A DNA stretch of 64,000 bases from JAGLQQ01 sp043806135 (lineage in GTDB: Bacteria; Omnitrophota; Gorgyraeia; B26-G9), in NCBI GenBank assembly GCA_043806135.1, contig JAZDHG010000064.1, forward strand, positions 9,829 to 73,828, read 5' to 3'. The position numbers were made by a program, and so were the translations under genes. Below are positions 51,464-59,893 of this stretch, piece by piece. The notes beneath the pieces are model-generated. The model made no database searches, had not been told where the DNA came from, and was given only the letters and a program-made list of their open reading frames with translations. Positions within the stretch are counted from its first letter, which is position 1, and every line of letters starts with the position of its first letter.

Positions 51464-52422
51464 AGAGCTACCTCCTCTTTGTTTATCTTGCCATAAAACA
51501 TATATATAACTCCACCTACCATACTAATGGGAATCATCAATCCTAAATAAAGTATCGCGAGCGCCACAGCATATTCCGGAGCCATGAGATCCTTAAAAAA
51601 ATATACAAACGCCCCTTCTCTGACCCCTAAACCGTTTATAGAAGGCAGAATACTTACTATTTGGATAACCGGTATTAACACATAAAAAGTAGCTATGGGA
51701 ATATTCAGTGATAAACTGCGGGACAATAGATAAACACAGAAAATAATCATAACCTGTCCGATGAACCCGTAAAAAAAAGCATTTAATGTTTTTGTTGATT
51801 TACTAAACCGGGATATAGTATCAATTAGTTTAACTATCCAGTGTTCAAATTTTACCAGCTTAAACATTTGGCACAAGGAAATAATAGCTGAGGTTAATCC
51901 TTTAAAAAAAATCAGGCTGTAAATCCCGCTGACTATCAAAACAAAAGTCATGATTATAAGTTTGGCTGCGCTATTTGTTATAAGCTCGCCCTTAAACAAT
52001 AAAGCCAATCCGCCCAGAATGGTTAAAGCCGTAAGCCCCAATATTCTATCCATCATTATAGACGAAAAAGGCTCTATGAAATTTTTTGCCCTCTTTTTAG
52101 CATAATACAGCTTAATTACATCTCCGCCAATGGTTGAAGGCATGAAATTATTAAAAAATATACCCAAAAAAGCAAGTTTTATCGACTCAAACCCTGAAAA
52201 GTAAATTTCCTGGATCTCAAACAGGCATTTCAAACGAAAAGCATTAATAACTAGTACACAGATGCCAACAGTTAATGCCAGCAAGAATAATCCGCTATTA
52301 ACCGAGCGAATCGTATCCAATAGTTCATCGAACCTACCCCGCATAAAAAAGCAGAGCATAAGAAACAATGCGGTACTGATAAAAATACGCAAATATAACA
52401 ACCGACTATTTTTACTTTTCAT
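51460..52422 (-). CDS. Flippase-like integral membrane protein (UPF0104/LPG-synthase TM type)
   Basis: A 320-residue protein with about eight membrane helices. N-N-F-M-P-S-T-I-G-G-D-V-I-K-L-Y-Y near residue 92 and S-I-L-P-S-I-N-G-L-G-V-R-E-G-A-F near 255 are the two signatures of the lysylphosphatidylglycerol-synthase transmembrane family (AglD/MprF-like, also called UPF0104). Such proteins are thought to flip or transfer lipid-linked groups. It follows the deaminase-like gene on the same strand. Confidence 0.88.
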   Translation of the reverse strand: MKSKNSRLLYLRIFISTALFLMLCFFMRGRFDELLDTIRSVNSGLFLLALTVGICVLVINAFRLKCLFEIQEIYFSGFESIKLAFLGIFFNNFMPSTIGGDVIKLYYAKKRAKNFIEPFSSIMMDRILGLTALTILGGLALLFKGELITNSAAKLIIMTFVLIVSGIYSLIFFKGLTSAIISLCQMFKLVKFEHWIVKLIDTISRFSKSTKTLNAFFYGFIGQVMIIFCVYLLSRSLSLNIPIATFYVLIPVIQIVSILPSINGLGVREGAFVYFFKDLMAPEYAVALAILYLGLMIPISMVGGVIYMFYGKINKEEVAL

Positions 52423-52464
52423 TTCCAGTTATGATCCCAGCAGTTTTTACTCTTTCTTCAAATA

Positions 52465-52944
52465 TTAATATGCGCGTGTACCTGTTTCAGAAAGCCATTT
52501 TTCAAAAAGAAGCGTGTTTTCCTTTCTCAATACTCCACCGATAATCTTAATCGCACTTTTGCCTGTTTTTTTTAATTTCTCATTGGAAATATTTAACTCA
52601 TTAAACCCGGACTCCTCAGCATCAGCAATACTCGCACCGTAAACAATCATGGATATTTTTGCCCAGTGGCAGGCGCTAAAACACATCGGACACGGCTCAC
52701 ATGTTGAATAAATAACCGCACCGGTCAGATCAATTGTTTTCAATTTGCGGCAGGCCTGGCGTATTGCCGCAATCTCCGCATGAGCAGTTATATCATTTGC
52801 ACTCCAAACGATATTATGCGCACAGCTGATCACTTTATCGTCCTTTATAATGCAGGATCCAAAAGGGGTTTGCCCTTTGCCGATTCCTTTTTCAGCTTTT
52901 TTAATTGCTATTCGCATAAATTTTTCATGAACTGCTTTTCCCAT
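52465..52944 (-). CDS. Nucleoside/base deaminase (guanine-deaminase-like)
   Basis: A 159-residue zinc deaminase of the cytidine deaminase fold. H-A-E-I-A-A-I-R provides the first ligand and catalytic Glu; C-E-P-C-P-M-C provides the two cysteines. Unlike TadA, the region after it reads Y-G-A-S-I-A-D-A-E-E-S-G-F-N-E, which resembles GuaD. Guanine deamination to xanthine is thus the best guess; tRNA adenosine deamination is the alternative. Confidence 0.85.
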   Translation of the reverse strand: MGKAVHEKFMRIAIKKAEKGIGKGQTPFGSCIIKDDKVISCAHNIVWSANDITAHAEIAAIRQACRKLKTIDLTGAVIYSTCEPCPMCFSACHWAKISMIVYGASIADAEESGFNELNISNEKLKKTGKSAIKIIGGVLRKENTLLFEKWLSETGTRAY

Positions 52945-53025
52945 ATTTTGTCATTTATCCTTATAGGTTAAAAGAGGAGAAATAATAATCGCAAGCACAA
53001 CATTTTGTAAAATCAGAAGATTCAT

Positions 53026-53385
53026 CTATCCATAAAACCCGCAACGAGGACATTTCCAGTCATGAGATTTATCTCTCACAGGGTGTTTATCACTTTTCAG
53101 ATTAGTACTTCCGGCAAAATCGTGAAAATTTACGCATTCTTTATAGAAAGCTTCTTCCGGGGACTTGGCAATACTAAATTTAAAGAAAAGACAATCGCTT
53201 TTCCTGTATACCCAGTCCTTAAGTTCAGCATTAATATCTTCTTCTGATCGTCCCACATAAAGCACAATAAAATCATTTTCTGATATATATCCTACAGCAT
53301 AATTACCCGGAAGTCTCTGACCTACATTCTCATCGACTTTATCAGGAACAAGAACATAGGGTCCAGTCATATCAAGCGATGCCAT
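53026..53385 (-). CDS. Small protein with GIY-YIG-like N-terminus and zinc ribbon end
   Basis: A 119-residue protein. Y-A-V-G-Y-I-S followed by F-I-V-L-Y-V-G-R-S resembles the GIY-YIG core (G-Y-x10-Y-V-G-R-S), and F-K-F-S-I-A-K-S-P-E-E-A-F-Y-K-E-C could hold the catalytic Glu. It ends C-P-R-C-G-F-Y-G, half of a zinc ribbon. I recall similar uncharacterised proteins in other bacteria but no function. AGGAGG lies close to the ATG. Confidence 0.6.
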   Translation of the reverse strand: MASLDMTGPYVLVPDKVDENVGQRLPGNYAVGYISENDFIVLYVGRSEEDINAELKDWVYRKSDCLFFKFSIAKSPEEAFYKECVNFHDFAGSTNLKSDKHPVRDKSHDWKCPRCGFYG

Positions 53386-53419
53386 TTACTCCTCCTCATT
53401 GATTTTATTTTTAAGTGCT

Positions 53420-53788
53420 TTAGAAAACACCTATTTCCTTCTGCGCTTTTTCCAAAGAGTCACAAGTATGAATTATAACTCTATGCGAATAGTGAAATAA
53501 GGACATAATATTAAAACCGATATCTCTTGAATCCTTAGTGATTACGCGAACTACCTTAGATACATTATGCTTATTGCATAACTCCATTATTTCATCAATA
53601 CTCTGATGCGCATCAAAATCCATCTTTCTGAGCTCACTCAGATCGGTCAATAATTTAAACCCAGGCTTAAGTTCATGTATACTCATGGACAACTCGCCAA
53701 ACAATTCCCTGCCCTGCTCAGTGTCAAAACATTCCTGCAAATGAAGCTCAAGAGTATTAAAAACAATATTAAGCTTTATTCTATACAT
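53420..53788 (-). CDS. SpoIIAA/STAS-like protein
   Basis: A 122-residue protein resembling small SpoIIAA-like families: Y-R-I-K-L-N-I-V-F-N-T-L-E-L-H-L, then L-K-P-G-F-K-L-L-T-D-L-S-E and K-V-V-R-V-I-T-K-D. No conserved serine for phosphorylation is obvious. The ATG at 53788 has GAGAGG right before it, and the predicted promoter lies inside the longer upstream reading frame, so the longer start at 53857 is rejected. Its partner is unknown. Confidence 0.65.
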   Translation of the reverse strand: MYRIKLNIVFNTLELHLQECFDTEQGRELFGELSMSIHELKPGFKLLTDLSELRKMDFDAHQSIDEIMELCNKHNVSKVVRVITKDSRDIGFNIMSLFHYSHRVIIHTCDSLEKAQKEIGVF

Positions 53789-53828
53789 TGTCCTCTCCCC
53801 TCTTAATACTGGAGATTTTTCTATATTT

Positions 53829-53857
53829 ATATTACCGCCATTAGCCCATTTTGACAA
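53829..53857 (-). promoter_or_regulatory. Promoter of the SpoIIAA-like gene
   Basis: Minus strand: TTGTCA, 17 bases, TAATAT. The leader would be about 34 bases with a good ribosome binding site. Confidence 0.55.
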
Positions 53858-53933
53858 GTTAAAATTATGGTCATTCTTAATTAAGCTGAATATGTTTCTA
53901 CCACTTAATAATTTGTAAGAATGCCCAATGATC

Positions 53934-53968
53934 AGGTTCTTTCGTTCAACTCAAACAAGAAAGAACCT
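53934..53968. repeat. Inverted repeat between divergent genes
   Basis: AGGTTCTTTC (53934-53943) and GAAAGAACCT (53959-53968) are perfect complements around a 15-base loop, in the gap between the SpoIIAA-like gene and thpR. There is no T run on either side, so an operator is as likely as a hairpin. Confidence 0.55.
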
Positions 53969-54045
53969 AAAATTATTCTTCAAAAAAAGTAAAAAACCCC
54001 TGAAAAAAGCAAATTCTACATATTTTGAAAGCAGACTTTTTTTAC

Positions 54046-54074
54046 TTGAACACAAGTTCAACCTGTCTTATAAT
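54046..54074 (+). promoter_or_regulatory. Promoter of thpR, implying a leaderless transcript
   Basis: TTGAAC, 17 bases, consensus TATAAT. Seven bases follow before the ATG at 54082, so the start codon should be the transcript's first bases. Confidence 0.7.
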
Positions 54075-54081
54075 AGTTTTC

Positions 54082-54654
54082 ATGGACAATACACTTAGAG
54101 CCTTTATAGCCGTGGATATCACTTCAGAAATTCGCAAAGAGCTTATCCGCTTACAGTCAGAACTAAAAAAAAGCCTCAAAGGAAACATATCCTGGGTAGA
54201 ACCGGAAAACATACATTTAACACTTAGATTTTTGGGCCAGATCAATGATGGGCAGCTGGAGGAAATTAAGAAGATAGTAGATGAAACTGCCAAGAAAATC
54301 AAGAACTTCAACCTGGACTTAGGTGTTATAGGAGCTTTCCCTGATGTTTTAAATCCGCGGATATTATGGATTGGTATTAATTACGGGTTTAACCAGTTAA
54401 ATGAGATTAACGCTGAACTTGAGGATAAGCTGGAAACAATTAATTTTGCGGTGGGGGAAAAGTATTTTCATCCCCATCTTACAATTGCCCGTATAAAATC
54501 TATTGTGGGTGACAATATTCTGCCTGAAATAGCCAAAAAAATCCGGCCGAAGCAATTACTTGAAAACGTTGATAAACTTATCATCTACCAGAGTGAACTT
54601 ACCCCGCAGGGAGCAAAGTATACAGAGTTATTTGAGGCAAAATTAGCTAAATAA
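54082..54654 (+). CDS. thpR: RNA 2',3'-cyclic phosphodiesterase (2'-5' RNA ligase family)
   Basis: A 190-residue two-histidine phosphoesterase that opens 2',3'-cyclic phosphates on RNA. The two H-x-T/S-x motifs are I-H-L-T-L-R-F-L-G near residue 43 and F-H-P-H-L-T-I-A-R near 130. R-A-F-I-A-V-D-I at the start is typical. The reading frame extends upstream, but the promoter and the family start both place the ATG at 54082. It is one of the few plus-strand genes, convergent with pgpA. Confidence 0.93.
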   Translation: MDNTLRAFIAVDITSEIRKELIRLQSELKKSLKGNISWVEPENIHLTLRFLGQINDGQLEEIKKIVDETAKKIKNFNLDLGVIGAFPDVLNPRILWIGINYGFNQLNEINAELEDKLETINFAVGEKYFHPHLTIARIKSIVGDNILPEIAKKIRPKQLLENVDKLIIYQSELTPQGAKYTELFEAKLAK

Positions 54655-54693
54655 CTTTCTATCCTCTGTTATGAAGCATGCCTTTTAAAAAAA

Positions 54694-55140
54694 TCAGATT
54701 AGAATTGAGCGGGTATATTCTATTATATTCAAAGCAGCAAGTGTATACAAAGCCGCGCAGATATCATCAAACATAATACCAAGACTACCCTCAAGAGCCT
54801 GTAATCTGTTTATAGGAAATGGTTTTATAATATCAAATACGCGAAACAGGAAAAACGCTGCCAGGGCATGGGTAAACGTAACCGGAATAAAACAGCAGCA
54901 TATAAGCATTCCGCTCACCTCATCAATAACTATTTTGCGTGAATCCTTTTCTTTCAGTACTTTTTCCGCACGCCCGCAGGTAAAAAAACCCATAAAAACT
55001 ATCAACACCGTTAAAGTTTGTAGGTAAAAAGAGTTTCCTTTAAGCAGAAAAAAAATCAGCAATCCCCCGATACTGGCATAAGTACCGGACGCAATCGGCA
55101 AATACCCTATGTAGAAGAAACTGGCAATTAATTTAACCAT
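54694..55140 (-). CDS. pgpA: Phosphatidylglycerophosphatase A
   Basis: It removes the phosphate from phosphatidylglycerophosphate in the inner membrane. The 148 residues show S-G-T-Y-A-S near the start, I-V-I-D-E-V-S-G-M, F-R-V-F-D-I-I-K-P-F-P and I-M-F-D-D-I-C-A-A, the three family motifs, across about four membrane segments. It overlaps pgsA by eight bases; the two enzymes catalyse consecutive steps. Confidence 0.94.
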   Translation of the reverse strand: MVKLIASFFYIGYLPIASGTYASIGGLLIFFLLKGNSFYLQTLTVLIVFMGFFTCGRAEKVLKEKDSRKIVIDEVSGMLICCCFIPVTFTHALAAFFLFRVFDIIKPFPINRLQALEGSLGIMFDDICAALYTLAALNIIEYTRSILI

Positions 55141-55723
55141 CTTTTAAGTCCCAGAATATATTTCTATTTTTTATAAAATAAGAAATCCCTGATATAAGAG
55201 TTAATGCGACAGTAATCAGCATCAATATATATATGCTGCTATTCAGAAAAATCTCATACTCATCTTTCCAAAACGAAAGACCGGCCGACCCTGCTTCTTT
55301 GATAATAATAACGCCAAGTATAAAAAAAATTGACACCATCTGTGAAACTGTTTTGTGTTTCCCCGCCATTGAAGCAGCTAAAACCTTACCCTTACTTACT
55401 CCAATGATCCTTATTCCTGTTATTATCAACTCTCTGAGTATAATCACAACAACCATCCATGCCGGAACTAAACGCATCTCCACAAAAGCCAGAAACGCCG
55501 TCATTACAAGAATTTTATCGGCAATCGGATCAAGCAGTTTTCCTAAGTCAGTGATCAGATTGTATTTGCGGGCAACATATCCGTCATAAAAATCTGTGAG
55601 ACAGGCAATAGTAAAAGCAACCAGCGCCAAGACCTTGCCCAGCAATCCCGGGGAAAAAAGGAGAAACATAAAAACAAAAGTTAAAAAAATACGCAAAATA
55701 GTCAGTCTGTTAGGTAAATTCAT
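55133..55723 (-). CDS. pgsA: CDP-diacylglycerol-glycerol-3-phosphate 3-phosphatidyltransferase
   Basis: It makes phosphatidylglycerophosphate. The CDP-alcohol phosphotransferase motif is complete: D-F-Y-D-G-Y-V-A-R ... G-K-L-L-D-P-I-A-D-K (about residues 41-70). The 196 residues have about five membrane helices and start N-L-P-N-R-L-T-I-L-R as usual. It overlaps rimO by four bases. Confidence 0.95.
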   Translation of the reverse strand: MNLPNRLTILRIFLTFVFMFLLFSPGLLGKVLALVAFTIACLTDFYDGYVARKYNLITDLGKLLDPIADKILVMTAFLAFVEMRLVPAWMVVVIILRELIITGIRIIGVSKGKVLAASMAGKHKTVSQMVSIFFILGVIIIKEAGSAGLSFWKDEYEIFLNSSIYILMLITVALTLISGISYFIKNRNIFWDLKDG

Positions 55724-57036
55724 ACTTTTTCTCCAGTCAAATCGTAAAGAATATTATCTGTTATTAATACTGTTTCCATACTTCCAACTTTTAAATCTTT
55801 GCCTTTGACATAAACCAACCCATCAACATCAGGGGCATCGTATTGAGTCCGCCCGCTGGCCATCCCCCCTCCTACGATATTTTCAATAAGCACTTCCATT
55901 TTTCTGCCCACAAGAGCTGCGTTACTGCGCTCAACGATTTTCTGCTGCATGCGCATGAGCTTATCCCGCCTTTTGTTCTTTATACGCTGCGGAATTTGTC
56001 CTTTGAGTAAAACTGCCGCGGTATTTTCCTCCGCCGAATATGTAAAGACCCCCAAGCGTTCAAATTTCACATCCGCAGCATATTCATAAAGCTCCCTAAA
56101 CTCAAGCTCAGTTTCTTGAGGAAAACCTACGATCAGGGTAGTACGCAATACAGAATCAGGGATAATCCTTCTTATATCGACTATCAGCTTTTTAATACTT
56201 GCTGCTTTTACTTTACGTTTCATCGATTTCAATATTCTGTCATTTATATGCTGAATAGGCAGATCGATATACCTGCATATTTTAGGTTCATCCCGTATAA
56301 CCTTTAGCAGTGAAACGTTTAAATGCCTGGGATGTAAATATAACAGCCTGATCCATTGCAGCTTTTTTATTTTTACCAGTTTTTTTAAAAGCTGTTCAAG
56401 CGCATACTTTTTATATATATCATAACCATAAAAAGTTGTATCCTGGCTTATCAGGTTAACCTCTTTTATGCCCCGTTCTGCCATATTACGCACTTCATTT
56501 AATATAGATTCCATGCGTCTTGAACGAAACACCCCTCTTATCTGAGGAATAACACAATAACTGCAGCCATTATCACAACCATCCGCAATTTTCACGTAAG
56601 CATAATGCTCAGGGGTCAGGTATATACGCGGCGTATTATGCTTATATAGATAGTGATTGGGGCCTATATTTACAACCTGCCTATTCTTGAACAAGTTGCC
56701 TATCGTAGCTGCTATCTTATCGATGTTCCCAGTCCCCAAAAATCCGTCAACCTCCTCAAACAAAGAAGCAAGCTCCTTGCCATAACGCTGCGGCAGGCAT
56801 CCTGATACGATGATTTTTTTTAGTTTGCCATGCTTTTTCAAATTAACCAGTTTAAAAACAGTATCGATTGCCTCTTTTTTTGCATCTTTTATAAAAGCAC
56901 AGGTATTAACAATCGCCACATCACAGCCAACCGGATTTTCTTTTATTGCAAACCCTGACTTGCGCAGAAAACCAAGCATTATTTCCGCATCGACAAGGTT
57001 TTTTGAACAGCCAAGGTTAATTAATGCTACTTTCAT
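55720..57036 (-). CDS. rimO: Ribosomal protein S12 methylthiotransferase RimO
   Basis: A radical-SAM enzyme that methylthiolates Asp of S12. The 438 residues have the UPF0004 domain with L-G-C-S-K-N-L-V-D-A-E and V-N-T-C-A-F-I, the radical-SAM triad C-D-N-G-C-S-Y-C-V-I-P, and a C-terminal TRAM domain (Q-Y-D-A-P-D-V-D-G). N-L-V-D-A-E separates RimO from MiaB and MtaB. The gap 57037-57169 to ftsK shows no gene. Confidence 0.95.
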   Translation of the reverse strand: MKVALINLGCSKNLVDAEIMLGFLRKSGFAIKENPVGCDVAIVNTCAFIKDAKKEAIDTVFKLVNLKKHGKLKKIIVSGCLPQRYGKELASLFEEVDGFLGTGNIDKIAATIGNLFKNRQVVNIGPNHYLYKHNTPRIYLTPEHYAYVKIADGCDNGCSYCVIPQIRGVFRSRRMESILNEVRNMAERGIKEVNLISQDTTFYGYDIYKKYALEQLLKKLVKIKKLQWIRLLYLHPRHLNVSLLKVIRDEPKICRYIDLPIQHINDRILKSMKRKVKAASIKKLIVDIRRIIPDSVLRTTLIVGFPQETELEFRELYEYAADVKFERLGVFTYSAEENTAAVLLKGQIPQRIKNKRRDKLMRMQQKIVERSNAALVGRKMEVLIENIVGGGMASGRTQYDAPDVDGLVYVKGKDLKVGSMETVLITDNILYDLTGEKV

Positions 57037-57169
57037 TTGTCTTTCCGTATACTTAAATTTTAAAAGCGCAGAATATTTTTATTATAGAATTTTATTTTCA
57101 AAAAACGAAGGTTAAAAGACTTATAGTATCCAGGCTGGCTTTTAGAAAATTTAGCTGCAATTCTTGCTG

Positions 57170-59431
57170 TTATTCTTCTTCCTGTTGCGAGAAAACAGCA
57201 TCATCCCAGCTATCAATAAGAATATCTCTTGCTTTTGATCCTCGGAATGGACCGACAATACCATCGTCCTCCATCATATCAATCAAACGTGCAGCACGTG
57301 CATATCCAAGTCGTAGTCTTCTTTGCAGCATTGAAACAGACGCCTGTTTAGTATTAATAACAAGCTTTGCTGCTTCTTCATACAAATCGTCTTTTTTACT
57401 TCTGCTTTTACTGTAGAATATTTTTTCCTGCTCTTTTAATATATCCTCTGTATAAACAGCCGCTCTCTGTTCCTTGGCGAATTGAACCACTTGCTCGATT
57501 TCCTTATCTCCTACAAGGCAGGATTGCGCTCTTACCAGTTTGAAATTCCCCGGTTTCAGGAATAACATATCGCCGCGTCCTAAAAGTTTATCTGCCCCGT
57601 TCATATCCAAAACCGTACGTGAATCTATTTTACTTGCTACCCTAAAGGAAATACGTGCAGGAAAGTTCGCCTTAATAAGACCGGTTATAACATCTACAGA
57701 AGGCCTCTGCGTAGCCAGGATCATATGTATACCTATAGCGCGCGAAAGCTGAGCCAAGCGTGTAATTGCCCCTTCAACCTCTTTAGGCGCCTGCAGCATC
57801 ATGTCGGCCAACTCATCTATTATGATCACAATATAAGGCATTTTTTCAAGAGGTATCTTTTTATCACCATCGGTAATTTCCTTAAGTCCCTCATCTATTT
57901 TATTATTATAGCCTACTATATTACGTACCCCTACCTTTGCAAATAATTTATAGCGATCTTCCATTTCAGTAACCGCCCAATCAAGAGCGCTAGCAGCTTT
58001 TTTTATATCATTAACAACCGGACAAATCAAATGCGGCAATCCGTTATACATAGCCATTTCTACCATTTTAGGGTCAATCAGGATCATTTTTACTTCCTCC
58101 GGAGAGGCCTGGAATAAAATACTCATGATCAGAGCATTAACACAAACTGTTTTTCCGGCACCGGTAGTCCCGGCGATCAGTAAATGCGGCATTGCTGCAA
58201 GGTCAGTTACAAGCGGCGTCCCGCTGATGTTTTTTCCCAAAGCTAGAGTTAATTTTGATTCCGAATCCTGGAACTCATTTGTTTCCAATACTTCCTTTAG
58301 ATAAACCAATACCGCTTTTATGTTCGGTACATCAATGCCGACAGTTCCTTTGCCGGGGATAGGAGCGACGATGTGCACGCTCGGAGCTTTTAAATTTAAC
58401 GCAATATCATCACCCAGGTTCATTATTTGATTTATTTTCACCCCGGGAGCCGGCTGCAATTCATAGCGGGTGATAACAGGTCCCTGTTCAACTTCAACAA
58501 CTTTAACCTCGATATTAAAATCCCTGAGTGTTTCTTCAAGAATCTTAGAATTACCCTCAAGGTCATCTTTGATCGTTCTTTCTTCAATCGGAGGAGGTGT
58601 AGTAAGCAAATCAAGAGGCGGCAGTTTATAATCTCCCACAAATTTCTGAGTTTGCACTCGGGCAGGCTTTTTATTTGCCTGAAGGAATTTAGGCTTCTTT
58701 ATTACAAGTTTGGGTTTTCGCACTGATTGGATAAGTTCCTCTTTCTCTTCTTCAAATTCATCAAGTCCTTTTGCCATTTTATTTTTGGCAAACAAATCCT
58801 GACCATTATTTTTTACCCCAAGTTTCCTGATTTTAGGCCTAACTATGGTCTGCTGTACAGAGCGGATCTTCTGCAGTCCTTTAAATAAAGAGCCATTTAA
58901 AAACCCTGCTATAGTTCTGGAAAGACGCAGCAGAACCGGTAAAACGAGGAATTCTGTAGCTAATAAAATTGACAGCACAAATATTGTGCCCAGGATCACC
59001 ATTGTGCCTACTTCACCGAAGTATCTGCTAAGGGTCAAAGATGTGTAAAATCCGACTACGCCTCCTGTTGCCACTCTGCTCACATTATAAGAGGAAGTCA
59101 AAGTGCTCATTATAGCCGAGAAAGACCAGATCGCGAACAAAAATCCGAAAAATTTAGTATAAAATTTATGAGTGATCCGCCCTATTATTTTTCCTACTGC
59201 CCACAAACAAAAAAGAAGCGGTATAAGATAAGCGCTCCATCCGACAGAAATAAGCAGCGCCCAAACCAGATAGGCACCTACGTATCCGCTGAAATTTTTT
59301 ATATGTAAATTTGGATTGGATGTGTTAAAAGGAATATCGGTCGGATCATAAGAAAGAAAACTTATAAGCAGAAAAGCGCATATTCCAATAAGGACAACAA
59401 ACCATATTATCCTTACTTGTTTTTCACTCAT
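57170..59431 (-). CDS. ftsK: DNA translocase FtsK
   Basis: A 753-residue membrane-anchored motor that clears chromosomes from the septum. About four N-terminal membrane helices (residues 8-165) precede a short linker. The alpha/beta motor has Walker A A-G-T-T-G-A-G-K-T near residue 420 and Walker B I-V-I-I-I-D-E-L-A-D. The C-terminal gamma winged helix (S-M-L-Q-R-R-L-R-L-G-Y-A-R-A-A-R) that recognises KOPS is present. The linker is short compared with the E. coli protein. Confidence 0.95.
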   Translation of the reverse strand: MSEKQVRIIWFVVLIGICAFLLISFLSYDPTDIPFNTSNPNLHIKNFSGYVGAYLVWALLISVGWSAYLIPLLFCLWAVGKIIGRITHKFYTKFFGFLFAIWSFSAIMSTLTSSYNVSRVATGGVVGFYTSLTLSRYFGEVGTMVILGTIFVLSILLATEFLVLPVLLRLSRTIAGFLNGSLFKGLQKIRSVQQTIVRPKIRKLGVKNNGQDLFAKNKMAKGLDEFEEEKEELIQSVRKPKLVIKKPKFLQANKKPARVQTQKFVGDYKLPPLDLLTTPPPIEERTIKDDLEGNSKILEETLRDFNIEVKVVEVEQGPVITRYELQPAPGVKINQIMNLGDDIALNLKAPSVHIVAPIPGKGTVGIDVPNIKAVLVYLKEVLETNEFQDSESKLTLALGKNISGTPLVTDLAAMPHLLIAGTTGAGKTVCVNALIMSILFQASPEEVKMILIDPKMVEMAMYNGLPHLICPVVNDIKKAASALDWAVTEMEDRYKLFAKVGVRNIVGYNNKIDEGLKEITDGDKKIPLEKMPYIVIIIDELADMMLQAPKEVEGAITRLAQLSRAIGIHMILATQRPSVDVITGLIKANFPARISFRVASKIDSRTVLDMNGADKLLGRGDMLFLKPGNFKLVRAQSCLVGDKEIEQVVQFAKEQRAAVYTEDILKEQEKIFYSKSRSKKDDLYEEAAKLVINTKQASVSMLQRRLRLGYARAARLIDMMEDDGIVGPFRGSKARDILIDSWDDAVFSQQEEE

Positions 59432-59434
59432 AGA

Positions 59435-59893
59435 TCATACTCCCGTATGCCCGAAGCCACCCGCATTGCGTACAGTCTTGTCCAGTTCATCAACAACTTT
59501 AAATTCTGCCTGGGTAACCTTATTGATAACCATCTGAGCAATACGTGAACCCCGTTTTATCGCATATGCACTGGTGCCGAAATTAATCATTATAATATTG
59601 ATTAACCCGCGGTAATCAGCATCAATGGTGCCGGGACTGTTTACTATCCCAATACCGTGTTTTATAGCCAAGCCGCTGCGCGGTCTGATCTGAGCCTCAT
59701 ACCCCACAGGCAAGCTGATATAGATCCCGGCCGAGACAAGTTTAATCTGGCCGGGTTCAAGCGTAGTTTCCCCATTAACATCAGCATATAAATCCATGCC
59801 CGCCGATCCGCTGCTCATATACTCTGGAAGCGGTAAATCTTCACAGGTATCCTTTTTCTTTATATTTATAACTACTTTATCAATCACTTGCAT
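59435..59893 (-). CDS. dut: dUTP diphosphatase
   Basis: It hydrolyses dUTP to dUMP. The 152 residues show the five trimeric dUTPase motifs: A-G-M-D-L-Y-A (1), P-R-S-G-L-A (2), G-T-I-D-A-D-Y-R-G (3), R-G-S-R-I-A-Q-M-V (4) and the C-terminal R-N-A-G-G-F-G-H-T-G (5). It starts inside the end of pnp by 14 bases and ends three bases before ftsK. Confidence 0.96.
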   Translation of the reverse strand: MQVIDKVVINIKKKDTCEDLPLPEYMSSGSAGMDLYADVNGETTLEPGQIKLVSAGIYISLPVGYEAQIRPRSGLAIKHGIGIVNSPGTIDADYRGLINIIMINFGTSAYAIKRGSRIAQMVINKVTQAEFKVVDELDKTVRNAGGFGHTGV

